Positions 47,540 to 60,420 of a DNA stretch of 64,000 bases are shown one piece after another. The stretch is from Gnetum montanum (lineage: Eukaryota; Streptophyta; Gnetopsida; Gnetales; Gnetaceae). Both the position numbers and the translations under genes were made by a program. Position 1 is the stretch's first letter; each line of letters begins with the position of its first letter. The stretch spans positions 215,605-279,604 of the forward strand of contig MNCI01006929.1 in NCBI GenBank assembly GCA_015680685.1, written 5' to 3'. The notes beneath the pieces were generated by a model that was not told the origin of the DNA, did no database searches, and saw nothing but the letters and a program-made list of their open reading frames with translations.

Positions 47540-49960
47540 TTCTTCTCATAGGAGTAATTCTTTGCCTAAGTCTAATGGTGTTCATCAGCTAATGCTTGAA
47601 TAATACCAAATAGTATATGCTCTTTCAGATTAGTATGTACCCAATTTCACTTTCATCCTACATCAGGATGAACAACTACGATGGTGTGACATGGAGGTCA
47701 TCATTATGTTGCTGCTTGATCAATTTTTTTTTGCAATGCTCCAATAAATGCTTATTTGTCCAGGTCTCTAGGAACTTAATGCTAAGTATGTTGTGCAAGA
47801 TACTAACACTAGGGATTATTGTTCCACTGAGGCACAAAATCTAAGGGATTGATAGCTAGAACAACATTATGAATTTGTGAAGGAAAAAGTATTTGATGAT
47901 TCGCCATTCTTGCTATACCAAAAAGTTAGTGAAGAGCCCTTCTCTAGGGATTTTCCATTTAGTGAAATCCCTCTCTTTGACTTTGGTGAAGGAGGTCAAA
48001 ACTAGAACTTGCAATCCACAATCCACAATCCTAGTTTTAGTAAAAATGGATCTAATGAAAAAGAAGGATCTAAAGAGGCAAGTCAAGGTAAGGATGTAGA
48101 TAAGAAACAAGATCATGATTAGGGTCACGATCACCAAAGAGGTGGCAGTAGGCAACATGATGGTGCTAGTCTTCCTTCCTCTTCACCTTCATCATCTTCT
48201 TTTTCTTTTGGCTCTGATCATAACCACAGAGGTCATGACTGTGATGGAGGTGACCAAAATGATCGATGGGACTAAGATAGCCAAGGGGACCATTAGGAAA
48301 GGTAAGAAAAAGTGTGTAGATATTCAAGAGAGGCACATTATCATGAACAAAGGGGTAACAAAGGACATTGTAGGCATCAAGATCAAGGCCTTGATGATCA
48401 TTTTCTTGCTACCTAAAGTATGCTAAACATTTTAGAGGTAGTACGAATTCCATCAAGGCATGTAAAGGGCAGTTGGATCAAAAAACTAAACATGAAAAAT
48501 ATTCCTCGATTTAAAGGGGATATAACTCAGATCCACAGAACCATCTTCAATCTTTCCAAGATGCATGTGCCTTGCAAAACATAGAGAATGAGTGGAAAAA
48601 GCTTAAGTTGTTCCCAAGGACACTCATTAAAGAAGAACAAAACTAGTACTAGTCCTTAGAATTGGAATCTATTAGATGATGGAGTACAATGCTTGAATTG
48701 TTCAATGATAAATATCAGACATACTCCAGAGTGTCCAACTTGAGAAGGAAAATCTAAGGATGGAAATAAGGAACATATGAACCCTTGGATGCCACCATCA
48801 GTTGATACTACATCTTAATGCACAAATATCCTGGCCATGGTTATTCTCAATTGGATCAACTTCACCACATTTAAGATAAGCTTTGATTTGAAATGACGAG
48901 AACCCTTGGTGTCTATACCCAAGGGTGACTATCAAAATTAAGTGCCTGTTAGATACAAAGACTAATTAAGCAAGTAGCTAAAGAGGAGGATGAATTAAGA
49001 AAAAGAGAAAGTGAAAAAGATTATAATCACGATCCTTCCATTTGAAAGAGGGATGTTTGATTTTGTAATAGTGAGGATAAATCAACATTTGATGAGGTGG
49101 TAAATAGAAAATTCTTGTCACTCCAAAAATTTTAATTCGAAATTATGGCCAAGGCTGATCAGTTATGGAACTCCATGGATAGTAGATTTCAAGTTATCCT
49201 AAAAATTACTTAAGAGTCTAAAGAATAAGGTAGTGATTGTGAGTGTAGGAGGTACAAGAAACTTGAACATGCCTATCAAAAAGGTATGGACAAGATTGTT
49301 GCAATAGAAGAAGTTACGGGAAGTGAATCAGATGATGATGGTGGGTATAAAATCTACTAGTAAAAACATCCTAAGGGATGTTTCCCCATCATGTCACACT
49401 TATAGGAGTCTGAGGTGTATGCTTTGCATCCATGACTAACACAAAGGCAAACATCTAGAAGATTACCTTATCCTCAAGGTAATTTCAGGTAGTTCCACCA
49501 GCAACAATAATATTATCCAAGAAAAACTTCACCACAGTGATATGAGTAGTATCAATAATGGCAGCAACCACAATTATGGGTGTTGGTGCCACCAAGGTAG
49601 CAATACCCTTATAGACAACCCAATCCATATGGTTACTATGTTTAGCAACCTTTATCTCCACATGACTCCTCCAATCATATCTCTACTTTCCAAGCTCACT
49701 ACTACCCTCGTAATGCTTATTGAAGTCATTCACCACATTCAGGAAGAAATACCATCTTTTACCCTTATCCTCCTCCTATCCCTACACATCTTCCTCCTCC
49801 AACTGTACAACTATTACCTGCTCTAACTATGCAGGGTGAACTTTGAGCTCAACTACAATAGTGTAATGTTACTAGGGCCATTAATCTATAACTAGTTCAT
49901 CAACTGAGCTGTTCAGATACTTGATTAAAGAAAAGACCTTCCTTCTACCCACGTAGTCTA
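47540..49960 (+). pseudogene. E3 gag, degenerate
   Basis: The N-terminal part reads YVPNFTFILHQDEQLRW, as in the E1 and E2 gag. The central part follows near 48540-48960, and a Gln/Pro-rich C-terminus near 49480-49850. Stops and frame changes are frequent. Confidence 0.65.
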
Positions 49961-50143
49961 TCTAAGCCCTTAAATACACCTATGGTTGACACCCCTATTC
50001 CTCCATCTTTCTCTATATCAAATACCTTTGGGCCTCCTTACCAAACATCACCTAGGATCCATACTAGTATGCTTACTCATGCAGTATCTAATTAGATCCA
50101 TCCTAGAAACCTTCCTAGGAAATTAGCAGATCCTGGAAGTCCT

Positions 50144-50563
50144 TTGATTTATTTGCAAATTGCTAGGAATGAACTGTGCAAAGCTCTTCTTCATTTTGGT
50201 TTTGGTATCAACTTGATCTCTCATGAGATGTATACTACATGGAACTTGCCTTCTTTAAAGAAGAGAAATATCAAATTAGAATTGGTAGACAAGTCCATCA
50301 CTATTCCATTGACACTAGTAGAAGACATTGTGACCACCATCAATGGGTGGTCTTATCCTACTGATTTCCTAGTGATCAAAGTGGAAAATTACAAAAGGGA
50401 CTTTCCAGTCATCATCAAAAGGGCATGGCTTAGCACTATTAATGCAAGAATGGGAATTAGAGATCTTTCCCTAGAAATATCCAAGGAAAATGCATTCAAA
50501 AAGATTGAGAAGAAGAGAGTTCCATTTATCATGTACAACGATATAGGGTGGAATTGTGTGTAG
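50144..50563 (+). pseudogene. E3 aspartic protease region
   Basis: 139 codons without a stop. The active-site segment reads ALLHFGFGINLIS, whereas E4 has ALLDLGSRFNLIS, so the catalytic Asp is replaced by His here. TWNLPSLKKRNIKLEL and ITIPLTLVEDIVTTI follow, as in the other elements. Confidence 0.7.
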
Positions 50564-50662
50564 AAACTCTAGGCCTTGAAATAAGCATCTATCTTTGCAT
50601 GTAAGCAATGTGCACTAGAAGCAAAAATTTAAAGGTGTCTATATGTAGTAGCCACAAAATAG

Positions 50663-53660
50663 GTGGGCACCCAGTGGCTAATTGCTAATTCTAAAAGTAG
50701 CATGCTTTACATGGAACCAACTGAGAGCTTGACATGCACATATGTCATAGGCATGGATGAACTAGAGCAAGTTCATCACCAACTCTTTGATGATGCAAAT
50801 GATGATACCTATTGGGAAGAGTTGGAAATTCATAAAAATTTCAAGCAAAAGCCCCTTGAACTAAAAACTCTACTAGCCAGCATGGAATACGTGTTCTTAA
50901 AAAATGGGAAACTAATCATAATTAATGCAAATATTTCTTTATAATAGAAAAATATGTTGTTGAATGTAGTTGAAAAATGGTCAACAGCTTTTGCTTAGTC
51001 ATATTTTGAACTCATGGGGATTGATCTTAGGATATGCCCGTATCGCATCTACATTGATCCAGCCATGAATTTAAAAAAATAGTCACAAAGGTGATTGAAC
51101 GCCAAATTAAAGTAAATCATTAAAGAGGAAATTGAACAAATTTCTAAGGTAGGGTTCATTTATCCCATTCTGGATAGTGAGTGGATTAGTTGACTCATGA
51201 TTGTGCCAAAGAAAGATGGCAAGTGACAGGTCTGCATCAATTTTTAACTGCTAAATATGACAATCTTAAGGACCATTTTCCATTATCTTTTGTTAATCAA
51301 GTGTTGGACACAATATTTGGGCATTGCTTCTATAGTTTTCTAAATGGTTATAGTGGCTATAACCAAATCCAAATTGCACCAGAGGACTAGGCCAAAATAA
51401 CATTCACGAGTCCTTGGGGGACTTTTGCATATTGCAAGATGCCTTTTGGTCTATGTAATGCTCCTGGTACATTCCAACACTTGGTTCTAAGCATTTTTCA
51501 ATAGAAAATTGATAGTGGTATGAAAGTCTTCATAGATGACTTCTCTACTTATGAAGCTACATTTGAGGAAGCCCTGGACCACCTTGAGCAAGTACTAAAA
51601 TGATGTGTTGAGATAAACCTTAGTCTCAATTGGTAAAAGAGTCATCTAATGGTCCAAGAAGACATTGTATTGGGGCACAGGATATCACAAGTAGGAATTG
51701 AGGTAGACTCTTAAAAATAAGGCTCATCAAAGGAATAACCTGCCAACCAGAAACTGTTAAAGATGTTTAGTCATTCCTTGGACATACTAGCTATTATTCA
51801 TAATTCATAGAAAATTTCTCTAAGATTGCAAAACCATTGGTAGAGCTTACAAAGAAAGATGCATCTTTTGTCTAAACCATGAAATGTAAAAGTGCATTCC
51901 AGCAATTGAAAGAGAAACTTGTGAAAACTCCAATTCTATAAGCACCTAACTAGTCTAGACCATTTCATGTCATGATGGATGCATCGAATTATGCCTTGGG
52001 AGTGGTGCTTCACAGTTAGACGATAAGAAATGTACATACTACATCCACTACCCTAATCGAAGCATTGTGGATGCACAACTAAAATACACCACCACAAAAA
52101 AGGAATTGATGGCATTGGTGTTTGCTCTAGAAAAGTTTAGTTATCATGTGCTTGGATACAAAGTCCTTATGCACATCGACCACATTGCCATTTTCTTCTT
52201 GATGAACAAGCCAATGATGAGTCCCCATGTCATACGATGGCTAGTGATGTTGCAAGAATTTGATCTTACGATGGTAGATGGAAAGGGCATTGAGAATGTG
52301 GTCACTAGTCACTTGTCTCAATTATGATGGGACAATAAAGAGGAAGAAAGCCCAATATCTGATACATTTCTTGATGAACTTCTCTTTGCTGGGGCTATAA
52401 CTGAATAATTGCCTAATGAGCCTAAATGGTGTGATGACATTCTCACCTATCTTCTCACTCAGGAGATGCCACAAGGATTGGACCATCAAAAGAAATAGCA
52501 ATTTCTTCACAAGGTAAAACATTTCATGAAGATCAATGAATACCTCTACAAGGTGTGCCCCAATGGCTTGGTTCAATGGTGTATCCATGAAGCTGATTAA
52601 CTGTGCATTCTCCAAGATGCTCATAAAGGTCCTTGTGGAGGACACTATGCTAAGAGACACATGACCATTAAAATCTTGATGGCAGGGTCCTATTGGCCAA
52701 CAATCTTAAGGAATGATCACCACTATGTTTGCTCTTGTGAACAATGCCAACGAGATGGTGGAATGACTACTTGAAGGAAGGAACCTCAATAATAGATCTA
52801 ACCACTAGAACCTTTCAACATCTAGGGCATTAACTTCATGGGACCCATCACATCCATGTCAAATGAAAAGGCATACATCATAGTTTCTATTGACTATTAT
52901 ACAAAATGGGTAGAAGTAGCAACTGTCATCAATTGTACATCTTCTATTACTACTTAGTTTGTACAACAAAATGTTGTAAATAGCTTTGACGTGCCATGTG
53001 CATTAATTTTTTATAATGGAACTCAATTTATAGGCACTACTTTTTAGAAGGTTATGTAATTCCTGGGGGTTAAACATAAACTCACAACACCCTACCACCC
53101 CCAAGCTAATGGTTAAGCTAAGGTTACTAAAAGGGAAATCACAAGGATTCTAATAAGAACTATTAGCAAATATAGTAAAGACTAGAGCACAAAACTTAAT
53201 GATGCCCTTTGGGCCTACTACTTGACATGGAAACTTCCTATAGGTTATTCTTCTTATGAGCTTGTGTATAGAAAATTACCAATACTTCCTATTCAATTAG
53301 AGCTCTGTACACTTTTAATAGCCTATGACCTTGACCTTGACCTAAGTCTAGCACAAAAAGAACAATTAATGTATCTCAACTTGCTAGATGAAAATTGATT
53401 AGTGGACCTATCATCTAACAACTTGCACAAGGCCTACAATAAAAAGTACTAGGACCTTAAAATCAAAAAAGTCAAATTTCAACTAGGAGATAAGGTTCTC
53501 TACTAGAACCCCACTCATGTATCTCAATGAACTAAGTTTCAAACATTGTGGGAAGGACCTTACATCATTTACAAAAATTTTTCCTCTAGGGCCATGATGA
53601 TCTACAAACTTGAGAGCCGAGACAAGAAATAGCTAGTCAACATACAACAAGTCAAACCTT
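50663..53660 (+). pseudogene. E3 RT-RH-INT, degenerate
   Basis: RT is at about 51120-51720, with DHFPLSFVNQVLDTIFG, GYNQIQIAPED, KITFTSPWGTFAYCKMPFG and KVFIDDFSTY (Asp-Asp at 51535-51540 intact). RNase H is at about 51960-52330 (MMDASNYALGVVL; AQLKYTTTKKELMALVFAL; HIDHIAI). Integrase is at about 52600-53650: zinc-finger region GGHYAKRHM...CSCEQCQRDG, then FMGPITSMS with Asn before it in place of the usual Asp, and ALIFYNGTQFIG where Tyr-Asn replaces Asp-Asn. Integrase is therefore inactive as well as interrupted. Confidence 0.8.
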
Positions 53661-53737
53661 TCCACGAGCATAAATCAGCTAATACAATAAGTGATTCATT
53701 GGATGGACAACCATGCTCCAAACTTTGGATCTCCTCC

Positions 53738-53765
53738 TTCCAATTTAGTCATGGGGAAGATGGCC
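53738..53765 (+). promoter_or_regulatory. E3 internal PPT-like motif
   Basis: atttagtcatggggaagatgg lies just after the integrase tail. It resembles the PPT of the same element, atttagttgtgggggta, at 55694-55711. Confidence 0.5.
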
Positions 53766-55691
53766 ATCCATGATAATCATATAAGTAGCTCCTTTACTTT
53801 TCATTTTTTTGTTTTACACATTTTTTATTTTACAACTTTTTGTTTTGCACATTCTTTATTGTACATATTCTCATTTTCATGTTATTAATATTTTCTAATT
53901 TTTTTTTACACCATCATTAGTACATTTGCTATTTTTTGAATATCTTATACTTTCTCTTATATTTTGTTTTATTCTAGTGTGATTTTCTAAATTTTTGTTA
54001 ATAAGTGCTAGGCATAGTGGTAATTGGTTGCTTGATGGTGGTATGTATTATTTTGTTATTTGATTGTTGGTGTTTGGATTTTAGCTTTGAATTTTACTAC
54101 TAATAATTAGGACTCGGTTTCTTGTTTATGGTTTTCCTTGTTCTGGAAATATGCAGTTCCTTTTTCATTAATAAAATTTTAACGAATTTGTGACTTTGGT
54201 AGTTTTTGGAATTGGAAAGGATTCAAAACTTTGAGTAGGGTGTGACTTCAAGGGGATTCATTATTCTTTATGCCTTTCTATTTACTTGGATGCATGTGTG
54301 TTTTCATGGACTTTTTACCATTTCATGTCGACCAATAAAGGAAGTTGAATAAGTCTTTGCATAGTGTGGTTCTCATAAAAAAAATGGGAATTCAAAGCAT
54401 ACCTCTTAGACAAAAAACATACGAATTTGCATAGTGTGGTTCTCATTTCAAAAAAAAATCAATGGGAATTCAAAGCACACCCTTAAAAAAAATAAACGAG
54501 CTACAAGCACTAGTTATGGAACTAGAAAGACATGTTACCCATGCTTGAAGGTTCCCTCTAACTAAGGTGCTTCCTCACTTCCTACTTCTCTTTTTTTCTC
54601 TAATAAGAATCGATGGTTGTTCTATGGAAGTGCTCTTGTGTCTCAGGGGGTGGACTGGTGGTGATGCGAAATCACTGAATGTAGTTGGTTTTGATTTGGA
54701 CTAATGATGGATCTTATCAAGTCATTTAACCAAAAAATCCACAAGGGGCTTCATGTAACCTTAATTAGGAACTTCATTCTACTCTCTCTCTCTCATTCAT
54801 CTATGCTTTCCATGTCTCACCTCACTGCTAGTTTCTTGTTCTTGTTCGATGTCTTGGTTTGATGTCAGAATTCTTAGGTAATTTCTTTCAGGTTTTTGTA
54901 CTTAACCTTTCATAACCATTAATCATCCATGAGGCCCATGGACTCCTTAATTTAAAGCTACATAAGGGCAATAAAAGGCCAGTGCTTACTTTGGAGAGGA
55001 TAGACTTGCATATCTTTTTGTTGGGTTAGTTAAGTTCTTTATCCTTAAACACTCTTACAATCAAATTCTTTTGTTTACCTCATTAGTGACATCCAATTGT
55101 GCATGTCTTCAAAAAATTTTTTAATGAATTTTTATTTTTATTATTGTAAATTCTTACACCCTCTTTAAATATTTCATTGTGTTGAAATATTTCAAATTTA
55201 AATGGACTGCTTATCTATTTTATCCTATTTGTCAACCTTCCCGCTAACACTACTAAAGAAATCAATCTATCATAATCATGACCTAGCTGAGTGTAACCAC
55301 CAATGAGACAAGGTATTTAAAAAATATCTATTACACATTTCATACTAATTCACAATTCTATTGTGATTTCAGTGGAAAGCATGGATTGAAAGGAGGACTA
55401 TCTTCACTAAGGATGATGCAGTAGCACCTTATGATGAGGATCGTTCATGATTGTTAAATCTCCTCCTTCGCTCTTTAGTTGCCAAGAGGTATTGGATGTC
55501 AGTTTTATCTAGGGTGTTCACTCCTCTTATCATGAACACCGAATTTTGTAAAAGATTCTAACTCCACACACTTGGGCACTTAGAGTTTGTTTGTTCCATT
55601 TAAGTTAATTTGTATATTATTTAATAATCCCATACCTTCCTAATATTTTTTAAGGAACCTATTCCTCCTCGTATTCACTAGAAGAAAATTT
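53766..55691 (+). other. E3 3' noncoding region
   Basis: T-rich at first (53790-53960), then segments shared with E1 and E2 (gtgtgacttcaagggg near 54239; cactgaatgtagttgg near 54674). No ORF3 homology is seen. Confidence 0.55.
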
Positions 55692-55711
55692 TTTATTTAG
55701 TTGTGGGGGTA

Positions 55712-56571
55712 TGATGAACCACATTTCTTCATCTACTCTTATGTCAAGTATCTGGCATCAGAGCCTTAATGTCAAGTATCTGATGTCAGAGCCTAGATGC
55801 AACATCAAATATCCGATGTTGGGAGGTATACACTAGCCTATAAATATAGTGCTTGGGCTCATGAGATTCATATAGTTTTTCTATCAAAGTAGTGAAAATT
55901 TTGTAGTTTGTTTTGTCCAAAGTTAGACTATTTTCTAAGTGTCCACAATAGAAGTTTGAGTGTGTACAAATCTCTGTTTGAACACTAATGTACCTAAGTG
56001 TAGAAGTGTGATGGGAATAAAAATGAACTCTTTTGATAGTCCTTGCAGCACTGAGAATAGATTAATTTTTCGTTTAATGCACTTTACTTTAATGCACTTT
56101 ATTTTAATGCATTTGAATAAAGAAATTAATTTCTAATTGTTAATGAACACAAGCACGACTATTTCAAGAATACATATAGTGCTTGGTAATCCAACAATGC
56201 TTAATGTTTGGTAACCTAGCAGTATTATATGTGTCTAGGATGTGTCTATGAAAGTGGGATAGGTACTTGTGTTAGGCTAGCTAGGTAGTAGATAAATTAG
56301 GTCTTAAATTACTCTACCTTCCATTATTGTTATGGGTGATCAAACTTATAAAACATAAAACCAAATAAATCATATACCTTAATTGCACTTTAACCATACC
56401 CTTGAGCTTCACAAATGTAGTTGAGAAGACAATAAACATTCTCAACACCATTTCACTTCCTAGAGGAACTAGTGCACTAAAGAACTATGGATCCACAGAA
56501 TTCAACCAGATCATGTGTGAACACCTTAATGATTTGTACAATTGGGCATAGGGGTACCTCGTTGCTCATCA
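55712..56571 (+). repeat. E3 3' LTR
   Basis: 860 bp. It is longer than the 5' LTR partly because the U3 carries an extra copy of an atgtcaagtatctg(g/a)(c/t)(a/g)tcagagcc segment (about 55740-55790). Confidence 0.85.
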
Positions 56572-56855
56572 GCTAGGATAGATTCATTTACTTATTTTTC
56601 TTAGATTTAGAAATCATTTTCATTTTCACCATGACTTCTAAAAGTAATGATGGTTGAACAACATCAAATATCATATGCCTCATAGTGAGCTAAACCATAC
56701 ACATAAACTTCACTAGCTTCATGTGGGAAGAAAATAGTCTCAAACTTAACTCAACTACTAGCATATCAACATTGTCTATCCATAGATTAAGATCATACTA
56801 TTATAAACACTTGTAACTTGTATGGTTGGGTGTTGGATTACTCCATCGCTCATCA
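56572..56855 (+). repeat. E4 5' LTR, second part
   Basis: Continues U5 after the E3 insertion and ends with the shared terminal ctcatca. Confidence 0.75.
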
Positions 56856-56856
56856 T

Positions 56857-56874
56857 TGGCACTATTGCCAGGGA
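56857..56874 (+). promoter_or_regulatory. E4 primer-binding site, tRNA-Asp type
   Basis: tggcactattgccaggga is the best preserved PBS of the window (14 of 18 against the Athila-type site). Confidence 0.8.
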
Positions 56875-56996
56875 TAGCCAGTGTGTGCTGAGTAGTTGAT
56901 TTCACAAAGTTCATTGTATTAGGAATTCAAAGTTAAAACCTATAATCTCTAAGTAACTTGAAAACACACACACTTAAAAATCATCATAGTTTAAAC

Positions 56997-59560
56997 ATGG
57001 CTTCACTTCAAGAGTAATCATCACCTATGAAAGAACTACAAAGAGGCAATGATAGAACTAGTTAGGAAGAAGACTGGGGGATGTCCATGCAAACTAGAAT
57101 CACATATGCTCACACCGATCCATACCATCTAGACTTTACTTTCATCTTAAATCAAGATAGGAAAATGAGGTGGAGAGACATATAGGACAACATAGTCTTG
57201 TCTCTAGAGTGAACAACATTTATCATGCTTCAAACTACCTTAAGGACTATGAATTTGAACTAGGTACAAGAATGATACCATGTGACTAAGCACATAATAA
57301 GGCCCTTCAACCCACAAAGGAGCATATGAAAAGAGATGATACCATGGAAATTAATCATGTACATAACAATGGGAAGTCAGATAACACTTCAATTATCCTA
57401 GATGAACTTGATGAAGATGCATTATTGCAAAGAAAATCCATTGACATCATGAGGATCCTTCTTAAATACCTATCATTTGACTTGAGGAACCTATTAAAGT
57501 TCAATTACATTTTGCCCTATCAAAGACACCCAGAAGGGAGGAAATGGACTTTAGTATAGGTAGAACTCAAGGCAAAGAGTTTATGATGAATCCCATGAGG
57601 AGAAATACTAGAGTCATTAAGGGAGCATAAGCTAGGATCATTCTCCTACTACCTCATCTTCATCTTCGCAATCATTGGTGGAATTTGATAGCAGGAGATA
57701 GAGGTATCAAGACCATGATAGGAAGAAATGAAGAGCTCATGATTGTTATAACCATTATCCAAGACATTCTGATGAAGAAGATGAAAACCATGAACTAAGA
57801 AGACATAGGGATAGAATGGAGGATTAAGAGAGACATGGGCATTGAAGGGGGTATTGCTACAACAAAGATCATGAACCCAATCATGATGATGAACCCTTAA
57901 TGAAAACTCGCAGTATGATCAACATGCAAGAAGTTTTCTATATACCAACTAGAAAAATTTTGGATGGCCACATCAAGTAGCTAAACATGAATAATATGCT
58001 CAGATATTAGGGTGGTTACATTGCTAATCTTCAACAACACGTTCAAGCATTCCACGATGCTTGTACCTTGCAAAACATAGAAAGTGATTGGAAAAAATTG
58101 AAGTTATACTTGAAGATAGTTGTGAAAGAGGCTGAGAGCTAGTACAAATTGCTAGAATCAGAATCAATAAGAAGGTGAAGTACCATGCTCAAATTGTTTC
58201 ATGACAAATATCAAACTTATTCTTAGGTGTCCAATCTATGAAAATAGATCTAAGGATGGAAACAAGGGACCCATGAATCCCTTGATGTGGTAATGGACTA
58301 ATATTATTCACTATTGTATAGATGCCCAGGTCATGGATTTTCTCAACTGAAGCAACTGAGGCACATTGTTGATGGGCTTTGGAACAAGACTTGAGAGACC
58401 CTTGGTGTTTATACCCAAGGCTGATTATCCAAAATGTCTACCCATCAAATACAAAGGTTAATTGATTAAGTGGCCAAGAAAGATGGAAAACTAAGAAAAA
58501 GAAAATTAGCAAAGGAATACAATAGAGATCCATCCATCCCAAAAAGGGATGCAAGAGTTTATGACCCACAAGAAGAAGAAACCTTGGACTAGGTGATTCA
58601 AATGAAGACACTATTGATTCAAAAATTTGTCACTAACATAGCAACTAAAGTAGAGAAGATGTGGGATTTGGTTGATGAGAAGTTTACAATACCCTTAAAT
58701 ATAGTGGAGGAACGAATAAGCAAGCCTTCAAGAAAGGAAAAGACAAGAAAAGGAAAAGAGATTTTGAACACAAGGGAAAAGTGGCCTCAGTGGATAAATG
58801 TTTAGGAACAAGCTCCAAAGATGAGGAAGGATGTGTCATGTGCTAGTATGAACATCCCAAAGGATGTTGTCTCATAATGATACACTTACAAGAAATAGGG
58901 GTATATGCACTTAACCCTAATTTTATCAAGAGATAGATGCCCAAACAGTTACCTTATCCTCAAGGTAACTACAAGAAAGCCTAGTGGAGCCTACCCATAG
59001 CCATAGGAGTAATATCATCAGTAGTGGCAACAACTCCAATCTTGGGCCATGGTACTAGCACACCAATAGTACCCATATTAGCAACCAAACCCAAATGGAT
59101 ACTATGCACAATGTCCAATCTCTCTAGGTAATATAGTCACTCAAGCTCCATAATATTATCCAATTGAATACCATAGAATGACATCACTAAGGATTGACTC
59201 TAATCCATACATGCATCTATAAGAAACTAGTTCATCAAATCAAACTCCTTACTCTTTGCCATTAGTGCCACCACCAACTATGCAAGGAGAATTTCTATCA
59301 CAACTGCACTAGAGAAAAGCTACAAGGGTAGTAAGTATACAAATAGGGGATCTTACCAACAACATTAAGGACCAATCCAAGAAACATCCTTTCTTTAAGA
59401 CAAGTCCAAAAAAGGTTGGTAGAGTTGGAACCTCAGTGAAATAAGATTCTTCTATGGAAGAAATCCTCCTAGAAACAACAAGATTTCACCATCATCAAAT
59501 ACAAACATGCAGACTGTCATGCTAACAAAGATAGTATTAGATTGGATCAAGGTAAGAACA
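56997..59560 (+). pseudogene. E4 gag, degenerate
   Basis: Starts MASLQE at 56997, then LDFTFILNQDRKMRW (compare the E1 and E3 gag), the central gag core near 58070-58300, and a Lys/Glu-rich part near 58593-58805 that ends in the Cys/His and Gln/Pro-rich region near 58830-59300. Stops are frequent. Confidence 0.65.
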
Positions 59561-59579
59561 CTTCCTAGGAAAAGAATGA

Positions 59580-60390
59580 ATCCAAGAGTTCCTTTGATTT
59601 ATCTATGAGTAGCTAAAAATCTACCATGCAAGGCTCTACTAGATTTAGGTTCTAGATTTAACTTGATCTCTCTATAAACATAAAAAGCATGGAAGCTACC
59701 GACCTTAAAGAAGTGCAACATTTGGTTAGAGCTTAAAAATTAATTTATCATCATTCCTTTGGGACGGATAAAAGATGTCATGACCACTGTCAATTTGTGG
59801 TCATATCCAGTAGACTTTTTGATTATTGACATGAAAAATAATGAAAAGAAATTTCCAATCATAATGGGGAGGGCATGGCTAGTGGATGCTAAGTTAAACA
59901 TGAGAGACTTATCTCTCGACATCTCTAAGGAAGATAAGCATGGAGCCATACATTCACAAAATACTCCATACATTACTACTGATAAAGATGGGTATAATTG
60001 TGGATTGACCTTTCAAAATGTCAACACTATTATTACACTAGTCCACAACCTCAATGAAAAACATGTGTGTGCAAAAGAAAGATCATGGACCATGAAACCA
60101 AAAGACACTTTGCGATCAACAACTGAGAATGTTAAATTGTCCAAAACATGCATGGAACAATTTGACACACTTATTAACTTAGAAAATATCCCCAACTAAG
60201 AATTTACAAATGAAAATATTAAACCATAATTAGACACCAATAGAAAGAGGAAATAAGAACTTAGATGATCAAAATTCAATAACCATCAAGATTGCATGGG
60301 AAAATCACTGAAAAACTAAGTTAATATGGATGGTAAGTAAGAAACCTCAATTGTATGATCCAAGGGAACTAGGGTCTATTTTCTAAACAC
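59580..60390 (+). pseudogene. E4 aspartic protease and short tail
   Basis: ALLDLGSRFNLIS (near 59633) keeps the retropepsin active-site Asp. IIIPLGRIKDVMTTV and FPIIMGRAWLVDAKL follow. The frame does not continue into RT; it ends in a short tail with YDPRELGSIF (about 60350-60384) that resembles the E1 tail. Confidence 0.7.
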
Positions 60391-60400
60391 TCATTGATGA

Positions 60401-60420
60401 GTTCAATCATGGGGGAGATG
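60401..60420 (+). promoter_or_regulatory. E4 internal PPT-like motif
   Basis: gttcaatcatgggggagatg directly after the coding tail, as in E1, E2 and E3. Confidence 0.5.

Larger units (their letters stand above)
46594..56571 (+). mobile_element. Athila-type Ty3/gypsy element E3, nested in the E4 5' LTR
   Basis: LTRs are 46594-47379 (786 bp) and 55712-56571 (860 bp). PBS tggtgtcgttgctagtga follows at 47381, and PPT tagttgtgggggta precedes the 3' LTR. Flanks actat and gctag match at three of five bases. Order: gag, protease, RT, RNase H, integrase, an internal PPT-like motif and a long noncoding region. No ORF3 is seen. The element has many stops, but RT keeps an intact Asp-Asp pair. Confidence 0.85.
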
